Shown here piece by piece: positions 17,858 to 25,344 of a stretch of 64,000 nucleotides of DNA. The stretch covers positions 38,432 to 102,431 of the forward strand of contig CAZXYZ010000028.1 of NCBI GenBank assembly GCA_964645045.1. The letters are read 5' to 3'. A program made the translations under genes and the position numbers. This stretch comes from Anammoximicrobium sp964645045 (GTDB taxonomy: Bacteria > Planctomycetota > Planctomycetia > Pirellulales > Pirellulaceae). The notes under the pieces are model-generated. The model was not told the DNA's origin, made no database searches, and was given only the letters and a program-made list of their open reading frames with translations. The first letter of the stretch is position 1, and every line of letters starts with the position of its first letter.

Positions 17858-19291
17858 ATGGCGTTTGCTCTCATACTGCTGCCGCTGTTCTTGGCCGCAG
17901 TGGCTGCAGTGGTCCCGTTCAATCGTGGCCGGCCCTGGCTGCTGCCCTTGGCCGGGACGATGCATCTGGTGCTGACCGTGCTTGCGCTGCTGCATCCGGA
18001 ACTGGGTAGCGACCTTGGATGGCTCGTGCTCGATCCTCCCGGCCGCATCATCCTGCTCCAGGTCAGTGTGCTCTATCTGTTGTGCGCGATCTACGCCGTC
18101 GGGTACTTGCACCACCGGCAGGAGCGGTCCAATCGTGTTTTCTGCGTGTGCCTGTTGTCGTTCCTGAGCACGATGAGCTTGGTGACGTGGTCGCACCACT
18201 TGGGGCTCATGTGGGTCGGGATGGAAGCTACCACGCTGGTCACAGCACCGTTGATCTACTTCAACCGCACCCAACACAGTATCGAAGCGACCTGGAAGTA
18301 CCTGATGGTCGGATCGGTCGGTATCGCCGTGGCATTGCTGGGGACCTTCTTCCTGGCCTATGCAGCGCTGCACGCGGGCGTGGACCCCGCCATGACCTTT
18401 GAGAACTTGCTGTTGCATGCCCCCCAGCTGTCCAAGCCTTGGCTGCACGCCGCATTCGTACTCCTGCTGGTCGGATACGGCACCAAGATGGGACTGGCCC
18501 CCATGCACACCTGGAAACCGGACGCCTATGGCGAGGCTCCGGGAGTTGTCGGGGCCATCCTGGCGGGCGGCGTGACGAATTGCGCCTTTCTGGCCTTGCT
18601 GCGGGTCTACCATATCTGCGGTGCCGCGGGCGAGAGTGCTTACGCTTCCCGGTTGCTGCTGGCGATGGGCCTCCTGTCCATGGCGGTCGCCGGAGTTTTC
18701 ATGGTCGGCCAGCGCGACTTCAAGAGAATGCTGGCATACTCCAGTGTTGAGCATATGGGCATCCTCTCGCTGGGATTGGGTATCGGCGCACCCGCGATAT
18801 TCGGCACGCTGCTGCACGTCAGCACCAATGGCATGACCAAGGGCGTGCTCTTCCTTTCTGCCGGAAACATCCACCGCGCGTATGCCAGCAAGAGTACCGA
18901 CCAGGTACGTGGCGCCATACGGCGCTTGCCTCTTTCGGGGTGGCTGTTTCTTGCTGGCTTTCTCGCCATCACCGGGTCGCCTCCGTTTGGTCCGTTCATT
19001 AGTGAGTTCGCCATTCTCAACGGGGCATTTGATGCGGGGCGGTTTGTCGCGGCAGGAGTCTTTCTGTTCCTGTTGTTGGTCGTGTTTATCGGGATGGGGG
19101 CCACCGTACTGCAGGTTGTCCAGGGCCGTCCGCCCGCCGAAGTTCGCCAGAGTCCCTACCGCGACAGTTGGCTCACCGTGGCACCCGCCATCGGTTTCAT
19201 GGTTCTGGTGCTGCTCCCGGGCCTGTATATTCCCAAGCCTTTGAACAGTTTGCTCAACGACGCCGTCCATTATCTGGAGATCCGGCCATGA
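17858..19291 (+). CDS. hyfF: HyfF/NuoN-like antiporter-type membrane subunit
   Basis: 477 aa, about 14 membrane helices. Third antiporter-like subunit. Seen: LMWVGMEATTLVTAPLIYF (helix-5 glutamate), GYGTKMGLAPMHTWKPDAYG with EAPGVVGAILAGGVTNCAFL, QRDFKRMLAYSSVEHMGIL and FLAITGSPPFGPFISEFAIL. The TWKPDAYGEAP stretch is typical of HyfF rather than HyfB. AAGGAAT lies about 8 bases upstream. The stop overlaps the hyfG start (ATGA), so the membrane and catalytic subunits are translationally coupled. Confidence 0.88.
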   Translation: MAFALILLPLFLAAVAAVVPFNRGRPWLLPLAGTMHLVLTVLALLHPELGSDLGWLVLDPPGRIILLQVSVLYLLCAIYAVGYLHHRQERSNRVFCVCLLSFLSTMSLVTWSHHLGLMWVGMEATTLVTAPLIYFNRTQHSIEATWKYLMVGSVGIAVALLGTFFLAYAALHAGVDPAMTFENLLLHAPQLSKPWLHAAFVLLLVGYGTKMGLAPMHTWKPDAYGEAPGVVGAILAGGVTNCAFLALLRVYHICGAAGESAYASRLLLAMGLLSMAVAGVFMVGQRDFKRMLAYSSVEHMGILSLGLGIGAPAIFGTLLHVSTNGMTKGVLFLSAGNIHRAYASKSTDQVRGAIRRLPLSGWLFLAGFLAITGSPPFGPFISEFAILNGAFDAGRFVAAGVFLFLLLVVFIGMGATVLQVVQGRPPAEVRQSPYRDSWLTVAPAIGFMVLVLLPGLYIPKPLNSLLNDAVHYLEIRP

Positions 19292-20820
19292 CCCAACTGC
19301 CGCGCAACCTCGCGCCCCTAACCAACGGCAGGGCGATCGAGCTGGATGCGGTGCCCTCGCTGACGCTGGACATGCTGGCGCGCACCACGCTGGATGCGGT
19401 CGCGTCTGGCTGGCGTGTGGCGTCGATGTTCGCCGCCCAGATCGAGGGCGGGCCATGTCCCCAATTGTTCATCGTCCTCGCGGAGGATGAACGCAGCGAA
19501 TTGCATCTGGCGCGGGGGCAGATCGAGGACGGCCGGTTTCCCTCGCTGACCCCACGCTGTCCCCAAGTGCATCTTTTCGAGCGCGAGATCGCTGAGCAGT
19601 TTGGCGTCACTCCCATTGATCATCCCTGGTTCAAGCCCGTGCGCTATCACCGGTCATGGACCAGCCGTGATGCCTGGCAGCGCCCGGCCGACCAACCGAT
19701 TTTGCCGGGTGTTGGCGACTTCTACCAAGTGGAAGGCGACGAGGTTCATGAGGTCGCCGTTGGTCCGGTCCACGCGGGCGTCATCGAGCCGGGGCATTTT
19801 CGGTTTCAGTGTCACGGCGAGCAGGTTTTCCACCTGGAGATCGCGCTGGGGTATCAGCACCGCGGCGTCGAAGAAGCCCTGCTCCACGGCCCGAACAAAC
19901 GCTCCATTCATTACGCCGAGACGCTCGCTGGCGACACCACCATCGCCCACGCCACGGCCCATTGCCAAGTGATCGAGGCGCTCGCCCATTGCCAGAAGAG
20001 CGCTCGCTCCCAGGCACTTCGGGGAATTGCCCTGGAGCTGGAACGTTTGGCGAATCATGCCGGCGACCTCGGCGCGCTTGCCAATGACGTAGGCTTCCTG
20101 CCCACCGCCAGTTACTGCGGGCGAATTCGCGGTGATTACTTGAACATGACCGCACTGCTCTGCGGAAATCGCTTTGGCCGGGGCATGATTCGGCCGGGTG
20201 GGGTGGGCTTCGATGTGGACCAGGCTCGGCTGGACGAATTGTTGCGGCGGCTCGATGTGGCCGAGAAAGAAACCGCCGGTGCTGTTAATCTCCTCTGGGA
20301 TACGCCCTCCGTGATGGCCCGTTTCGAAGCGACGGGACCGTTGCCGCGGAAGGTTGCGATCGAACTGGGGATCGTAGGACCGGCGGCCCGCGCCTCCGGG
20401 GTGGACTGGGATGCCCGGCATAGTCTGCCCACCGGCATCTATCGCTTCGCCCACCTACCCGTTTCCACCTGGGATAGTGGCGATGTTTTCGCCCGTGCTT
20501 ACGTCCGTTGGCTGGAGATCCAGCAATCCATCGAGTTCATCCGTGAACAGATACACGAGATTCCGCCGGGACCTCCACAGGCTGACGTGGGGCCACTCTC
20601 GCCCCGGTCGCTGGCGATTGCGATCAACGAGGGATGGCGAGGCGAAGTCTGCCACGTGGCGATCACGGATGCGCAGTCGCGTTTCGCCCGATACAAGGTG
20701 GTTGATCCGTCGTTCCATAACTGGGCTGGACTCGCCTACGTGCTGCGCAACCAGCAGATCTCAGATTTTCCCCTGTGTAACAAGAGTTTTAACCTGTCCT
20801 ATTGCGGCCACGACCTGTGA
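19288..20820 (+). CDS. hyfG: HyfG-like large subunit lacking the Ni-binding cysteines (Ehr type)
   Basis: 510 aa. The N-terminal NuoC-like domain (about 20-130) shows LFEREIAEQFGVTPIDHPWF. A NuoD/hydrogenase large-subunit domain follows (EPGHFRFQCHGEQVF, YQHRGVEEALL). In true group-4 [NiFe] hydrogenases two CxxC pairs hold nickel. Here the first pair aligns to LAGDTTIAHA, with A214 and T217 instead of Cys, and the C-terminal DPCxxC pair aligns to SFNLSYCGHDL, with S504 and G507. So no Ni-Fe site can form in the usual way. The protein belongs with energy-converting hydrogenase-related (Ehr) complexes, which bridge hydrogenases and complex I. Its substrate is unknown. It has no maturation peptide tail. 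Confidence 0.88.
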   Translation: MTQLPRNLAPLTNGRAIELDAVPSLTLDMLARTTLDAVASGWRVASMFAAQIEGGPCPQLFIVLAEDERSELHLARGQIEDGRFPSLTPRCPQVHLFEREIAEQFGVTPIDHPWFKPVRYHRSWTSRDAWQRPADQPILPGVGDFYQVEGDEVHEVAVGPVHAGVIEPGHFRFQCHGEQVFHLEIALGYQHRGVEEALLHGPNKRSIHYAETLAGDTTIAHATAHCQVIEALAHCQKSARSQALRGIALELERLANHAGDLGALANDVGFLPTASYCGRIRGDYLNMTALLCGNRFGRGMIRPGGVGFDVDQARLDELLRRLDVAEKETAGAVNLLWDTPSVMARFEATGPLPRKVAIELGIVGPAARASGVDWDARHSLPTGIYRFAHLPVSTWDSGDVFARAYVRWLEIQQSIEFIREQIHEIPPGPPQADVGPLSPRSLAIAINEGWRGEVCHVAITDAQSRFARYKVVDPSFHNWAGLAYVLRNQQISDFPLCNKSFNLSYCGHDL

Positions 20821-20862
20821 GTTGGGCGACCTGACGGACGCCACGCGAAGAAACGAGGACCT

Positions 20863-21678
20863 ATGCTCAAGATACTTATGGAACGGATGCGGCAGGGCCA
20901 TCGCACGATCCAGTATCCGGACGGGCCCGCGCCCAATATGCCCGACCGGTTTCGCGGCCGGCCGACTATTGATGTCGCGAAATGCCCCGATGGCTGTCAT
21001 GCCTGCGCCGATGCCTGCCCGACCCATGCCATGCATCTGGCCGACCAGGTGAGCGTCGACTTGGGCCGCTGCCTTTTCTGTACCGACTGTATGACGGCCT
21101 GCCCCGAACAGGGCATCGCCTACGACACGGACTACCGCTTGGCCGTTCGCCAGCGCACCGACCTGGTTGTTCAGCAGGACCAGCAGGTTCCGCACCTGGC
21201 CGCCGCACTGGACGCCAGGCTGAAGCGACTGTTCGGTCGATCGCTGAAACTTCGGCAAGTCAGCGCCGGCGGTTGCAACGCCTGCGAAGCCGACGTCAAC
21301 GTGCTGGGTACGATCGGCTGGGATCTGGGCCGATTCGGCATCCAGATGGTGGCATCACCCCGTCATGCGGATGGTCTGCTGATCACGGGTCCGGTGACAA
21401 AAAATATGGAACTGGCGTTGAGAAAGACTTACGACGCGGTTCCCGGCCCGAAGGTCGTCATCGCAGTTGGCGCCTGCGCGATTTCGGGGGGGCCTTACGT
21501 GGACCATCCCCAGGTCAATAACGGAGCGGATGCGATTGTCCCGGTTGATCTCTATGTGCCCGGCTGTCCTCCTCACCCCATGACCATCCTCGATGGCCTG
21601 CTCCGTCTGCTCGGCAGAATTGAGGACGGTAGCCGCAAATCGAAGACGCAACTCTGTTCTGCGTCTGCGCGTGCGTGA
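20863..21678 (+). CDS. hyfI: fusion of a double 4Fe-4S ferredoxin (HycF/HyfH-like) and a NuoB/HyfI-like small subunit
   Basis: 271 aa. The N-terminal ferredoxin has Cys 41, 45, 48, 52 and 70, 73, 76, 80. The first set has an extra residue (CxxxCxxCxxxCP); the second is canonical. Residues about 125-260 are the NuoB/hydrogenase small subunit with all four ligands of the proximal (N2-type) cluster: C138 and C141 (GGCNACEADVNVLG), C205 (VGACAISGGPY) and C235 (VPGCPPHPM). So the Fe-S wire is intact although the partner large subunit has no nickel site. GAGGAC precedes the ATG. Last gene of the Ehr operon. Confidence 0.9.
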   Translation: MLKILMERMRQGHRTIQYPDGPAPNMPDRFRGRPTIDVAKCPDGCHACADACPTHAMHLADQVSVDLGRCLFCTDCMTACPEQGIAYDTDYRLAVRQRTDLVVQQDQQVPHLAAALDARLKRLFGRSLKLRQVSAGGCNACEADVNVLGTIGWDLGRFGIQMVASPRHADGLLITGPVTKNMELALRKTYDAVPGPKVVIAVGACAISGGPYVDHPQVNNGADAIVPVDLYVPGCPPHPMTILDGLLRLLGRIEDGSRKSKTQLCSASARA

Positions 21679-21744
21679 GTACGGCCTGCCTGGTCGCACC
21701 TGCGGACTTGGCACCCCAGCCCGGGAGAAGCGGAGAACAGCAAC

Positions 21745-22350
21745 CGAGTCCTCGTGCCCGGCGGGCGGTTGATCTGCGTGGTCGGGGATGTGTGTCTTTC
21801 ACGACGGAGGAATCGAGGGCGACACACCGTCGTGCCGCTGCATGCGGCGATTCAAGAACGCTGCCGTCGGTGGAGGTGCGACAACCTTGCGCCGATCATT
21901 TGGTCAAAAATCGCCAACGCGGCCTACGAAGTTCAGAACGGGTCCGGTTTCCTGAGAAAACCGTATGAGCCGAACGCAGTCATTAAGAATGACGTTGAGT
22001 TCATCTTAATGTAACGCAGGCCGGGTGGTTATCGGCAGTCATCCCTGGAGAAACGCGTTTTGAGCCTAATCTCCGAGGATCGTCATCGCGAATGGTTCCA
22101 GCAGATTTGGCCCGGACGGCCCAGCGCATCGACGCGCAAGCATCCCGCTCCCTATCCCGTCGAGTTGGCCGAACGGTTACTTCGCATGTTCCATTTCGTG
22201 GACGATCACGTGTTGGACCCGTTCAAGGGTACGGGTTCGAGCCAAATCGCCGCCGTCCGCGGTGGACGAAACCGCATCGGGATCGAAGTGGTTCCGGTCT
22301 ACTTCGATCTCGTCCGCCGTGATGTCGTCCAGGCGTTGCCAGAGCCGCCG
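21745..22350 (+). pseudogene. degenerate DNA (N4/N6) methyltransferase: N-terminus missing and in-frame stop
   Basis: One reading frame runs from RVLVPGGRLICVVGDV (about 21745) through KPYEPNAVIKNDVEFILM, meets TAA at 22012-22014, and continues in the same frame through REWFQQIWPG, RKHPAPYPVELAERLLRMF and the SAM-binding loop DPFKGTGSSQIAA. This is the C-terminal two thirds of a beta-class DNA methyltransferase. The catalytic TSPPY/DPPY part upstream is absent: the Ehr gene ends at 21678. The stop codon is one base from CAA (Gln), as expected for a point nonsense mutation. No restriction partner is visible. The 3' end is uncertain. Probably a dead relic. Confidence 0.75.
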
Positions 22351-22423
22351 TCTATGGTAAGCTTCGAACTTAAAGAAGTGATGTCACTCTTCGACACCGG
22401 GTTTAGCTGCAAGGAGACCACCG

Positions 22424-23731
22424 ATGCATCGCTCGATTCGCTTACCCCGCCGCGACTTCATGGCTGCCATCGCCCTGCCCGCCCTGGTCCCATCGGGCGT
22501 GCTCGCTGCCGCGGGCCGGCCGGGGGCCAACGAACGGCTGGTCGTCGGTCACATCGGCGTGGGCGGGATGGGGAACGTCCACTTGGGCAACATGCTCCAG
22601 TTCCAGCAGGAGGGCAAGACGCAGGTCGCGGCCGTGTGCGACGTGGACGAGGGCCGGTTGGAGGCCGCGGTCAAACGTGCCGGCGCGGGTGTCCAGCCTT
22701 ACCGCGACTACCGCTACCTGCTGGAACGGACCGACATCGACGCGGTGCTGATCGCCACGCCCGACCACTGGCATGGCGTGCAGGCGGTTCACGCCTGCCA
22801 GACGGGCAAGCACGTCTACGTCGAGAAGCCGGCCTGCGTGACGATCAACGAGGGCCGGGCCATGGTCGAGGCCGCCCGCCGGCACAATCGGGCCGTGCAG
22901 GTCGGCGCGCAGGGCCGCACGGGCTGGGGCGCGTACTACACCTGCCGGGCGATCCGCAACGGGATCGTTGGCCGGGTCAATCGAGTCACTTGCTGGCACT
23001 ATGAAAACCCGGTCGATGCCAACCCGGTGCCCGACAGCGCCCCGCCGCCGCAACTGGACTGGGACCTGTGGCTGGGGCCGCTCCGCTGGCGGCCCTACAA
23101 TGCCCGCTACGCTCCCGGCGTGTTTCGCTGGCTGCTGGAATCGGGTGGAGGGCAGATCCGCGACCGCGGGGCTCATCAATTCAGCACCATCCTGTGGTGC
23201 ATGAACGCCGATCGGCAGAGCGCCTTTACCGTCGAAGCCACCGGAACGGCGCCCCAACGCGGCCTCTGGGACTGCCCCGTCACGATGAAAGCCACCTACC
23301 AGTTCCGGGATCCCGACTGGACCTTGGTCTGGGAACAGCCGGGCGACAAGGTCGGCAAGACCGAGTTCGGCAACGTATTCTGGGGCGAACAGGGACGGCT
23401 GGTTCTGGAGTGGGAAGGAGCCTATCGCGGCGCCGAGCCGGAGGCGATGAACTTCCAGGTCCCAGCCGGCGGCTACGAGCCCCCGCGGACCAACGAATAC
23501 CCGGACTTCAACATGAACCACAAGGCCGACTGGCTCCGCGCCATCCGCGACGGCGATCACCGGCCGGCCGTCGATATCGAGATCGGCTACCGCACCGCCG
23601 CCCTGTGCATCCTCGGCAACCTGTCCTACCTGCTGGGTCGCAAGCTGACCTGGGACGGAGAACAAGTCGTCGGCGACGAGCAGGCCAACCGCCTGCTCGC
23701 GCCCCCGCAACGGCATCCCTATCAAGTGTGA
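22424..23731 (+). CDS. Tat-exported Gfo/Idh/MocA family oxidoreductase
   Basis: 435 aa. A twin-arginine signal (LPRRDFMAAIALPALVPSG) marks export in folded form with bound NAD(P). The Rossmann domain starts VVGHIGVGGMGNVHLGNML. The family's EKP motif is in HVYVEKPACVTINEGRAMVE. The C-terminal sandwich contains a histidine-bearing helix (RDRGAHQFSTILWCMNA), which fits the catalytic/sugar-binding site. Planctomycetes encode many such secreted sugar dehydrogenases of unknown substrate. AAGGAG lies 10 bases before the ATG. The downstream inverted repeat begins eight bases after the stop. Confidence 0.88.
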   Translation: MHRSIRLPRRDFMAAIALPALVPSGVLAAAGRPGANERLVVGHIGVGGMGNVHLGNMLQFQQEGKTQVAAVCDVDEGRLEAAVKRAGAGVQPYRDYRYLLERTDIDAVLIATPDHWHGVQAVHACQTGKHVYVEKPACVTINEGRAMVEAARRHNRAVQVGAQGRTGWGAYYTCRAIRNGIVGRVNRVTCWHYENPVDANPVPDSAPPPQLDWDLWLGPLRWRPYNARYAPGVFRWLLESGGGQIRDRGAHQFSTILWCMNADRQSAFTVEATGTAPQRGLWDCPVTMKATYQFRDPDWTLVWEQPGDKVGKTEFGNVFWGEQGRLVLEWEGAYRGAEPEAMNFQVPAGGYEPPRTNEYPDFNMNHKADWLRAIRDGDHRPAVDIEIGYRTAALCILGNLSYLLGRKLTWDGEQVVGDEQANRLLAPPQRHPYQV

Positions 23732-23738
23732 AAGAAAG

Positions 23739-23828
23739 CTCAGACGTACAGAATTCAATTTTCGCGGCCAATCCTCTTGCCATGTGGAAACGCTCTTCCC
23801 CGCGAAAATTGAATTCTGTACGTCTGAG
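23739..23828. repeat. perfect 29-bp inverted repeat, copy 2 of a family
   Basis: The arms at 23739-23767 and 23800-23828 pair perfectly around a 32-base spacer. The outer 20 bases (CTCAGACGTACAGAATTCAA) equal those of copy 1 at 8145-8239. The inner bases differ from copy 1 but still pair with each other. It begins eight bases after the oxidoreductase stop and may also end transcription. Confidence 0.9.
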
Positions 23829-24003
23829 GCCGGATTACGTGCGGCACGACACAACCGGCACGCCGGCTTTCTCGAGTGGGCTTCTCCTGGAGTGAAGGTT
23901 GGAATGACGTGTTACCGGCTTCTGCCGCTGCTTGATGACCCCTGCGGTTCGTCGCGATTCGCACGGGAAACCGTCGACATGCGTGCGTCCTGCGAGCATC
24001 TCG

Positions 24004-24068
24004 TTTAACGGCAAGCCGAAGGCGACTGCGTTTCCCACCAGCACAGTCGCCTTCGGCTTGCCGTTAAA
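24004..24068. repeat. perfect 25-bp inverted repeat carrying the stop codon of the beta-RFAP gene
   Basis: The arms at 24004-24028 and 24044-24068 pair perfectly around a 15-base loop. The arm reads TTTAACGGCAAGCCGAAGGC and on. The right arm contains the minus-strand TAA (24064-24066) of the neighbouring gene. The outer CTCGTTTAAC also begins the repeat at 46746. It could work as a terminator, though no T-run is present. Confidence 0.85.
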
Positions 24069-25104
24069 TGATTTGGAGGTCTCCGTTGTTGAAAACGCGT
24101 GCTCCGCAGTTGTTGGGACGCGCAAGCGAAAGCAGGGCTTCGTGTTCGCCCGCTTGAGCCGTCAGGACGGCGGTCAGCCGGGCGTTGAATTCTTGAGCCT
24201 GCTCCTCGCCGGGCAGCAGGGCGAACAGCGTCGGGCCCCAGGAACTCTGGCCGACGCCGGACACCCCCAAGTCTCTGACCAAGTCCACAATTCGGGCCAA
24301 CTGCGGACCGTTGTACGGCCCGCCTTGCACGGGGGCGAAACACAGGCCGGCCAAGCGTCCGTAGCGATAGACACTGTCGCTGAACCGGGCAAAATCGGCC
24401 GCCTTGACGGCGGGTAGCATTCGCAAGTAGAGTTCGTCCTGCAGTTCCGCCGTGACCTCGTTCGGCACAGGCGGCAGCTGGTCAAAAGCCGTTTGCTCGG
24501 CGGCGCCCGACAGGCCCGCATCCGTACGGGGCTGAATCAAGACAAATCGCCAAGCATCCGGCACGGGAACCCGGCACTCCAGCGGCGAGATCGGCTCGTC
24601 GGGCAAACGGCCGCGTTCCACAATCAGTCCGCCCGCGGCGAACCCGTACGTGCCAATCGCCGAACGCCGGCCGCGTCCGACGCTTTGCGCCAGTTCGGCC
24701 GGTGGCATAGGCGGCCGCTCGAACCAAGCGGTCAAGGCGGCGGCGACGGACAGCGCCAGTTGCGTGCCGACGCCCAAGCCCGAGTGCTCCGGCGCGGCCG
24801 CTTGGATCTCGATGCGGCAAGCCAGGGCACGGGACGGCTCGGGCGGAAATCCCGCGTAGTCCGCCCAGCGGCAGGCGAAGTCGCGGGCCCGGTCGGCCAG
24901 CGGACCGGCCGTTTGCAGCTGGTCCGCGGCCGTCACGGACAAACGCACGGCCGGGGCGTCCACCATCACGCCCGCGCCGCCGAACTGGCGTCCGCCGGAA
25001 CGGCCGAACGACAGCAGGCCGAAATGCAGCCGGCAGGGCGCGGCCACTTCGATGCGGCGGTCCTGAGCGGCGTTTGGCCTGGAGCGTAATGATTGGTCGG
25101 TCAT
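24064..25104 (-). CDS. beta-ribofuranosylaminobenzene 5'-phosphate (beta-RFAP) synthase family protein (GHMP superfamily)
   Basis: 346 aa. The N-terminal stretch RIEVAAPCRLHFGLLSFG and the glycine-rich PEHSGLGVGTQLALSVAAAL loop are GHMP-superfamily signatures; the whole matches beta-RFAP synthase. That enzyme condenses 4-hydroxybenzoate or 4-aminobenzoate with PRPP at the start of (tetrahydro)methanopterin synthesis. Also seen: RSAIGTYGFAAGGLIVERG, AEQTAFDQLP and VGQSSWGPTLFALL, all family hallmarks. Planctomycetes use methanopterin-linked C1 enzymes, so the role fits. I start at the ATG at 25104, since longer starts add no family sequence. It is convergent with the Gfo/Idh gene. Confidence 0.8.
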   Translation of the reverse strand: MTDQSLRSRPNAAQDRRIEVAAPCRLHFGLLSFGRSGGRQFGGAGVMVDAPAVRLSVTAADQLQTAGPLADRARDFACRWADYAGFPPEPSRALACRIEIQAAAPEHSGLGVGTQLALSVAAALTAWFERPPMPPAELAQSVGRGRRSAIGTYGFAAGGLIVERGRLPDEPISPLECRVPVPDAWRFVLIQPRTDAGLSGAAEQTAFDQLPPVPNEVTAELQDELYLRMLPAVKAADFARFSDSVYRYGRLAGLCFAPVQGGPYNGPQLARIVDLVRDLGVSGVGQSSWGPTLFALLPGEEQAQEFNARLTAVLTAQAGEHEALLSLARPNNCGARVFNNGDLQII

Positions 25105-25344
25105 CCGGTGAAGTCCCGTCGGGGTAGCCGCTCGTTCGATCTGCGGACAGCTTAACGAAACAACCGGACGAATGCAGCCGACCATCGGCGGTTTTTGCGT
25201 CAGCCCGGATTACTTATCACCGCGTGGGATAGGCTTCCGGCCTGTCGGATAGAGTCTGCGTTATCCGGACTACCCACTTGGATGCAGCGATCCACCGTGG
25301 TACCATAACTGCCTTGAGTCCCATCGCGAGCACGGAAGTCGACT

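Noticed and set aside
19288..20820. Calling the complex an active [NiFe] hydrogenase 4
   Set aside because: All four Ni-binding cysteines of the large subunit are replaced.
22225..22260. GGTTCGAGCC as a tRNA T-arm
   Set aside because: It is inside the methyltransferase relic (GTGSSQ codons), and no acceptor or anticodon arm fits around it.
22350..23004. Methyltransferase frame continuing into the oxidoreductase gene
   Set aside because: Beyond about 22350 the translation is a shadow of the Gfo/Idh gene in another frame.
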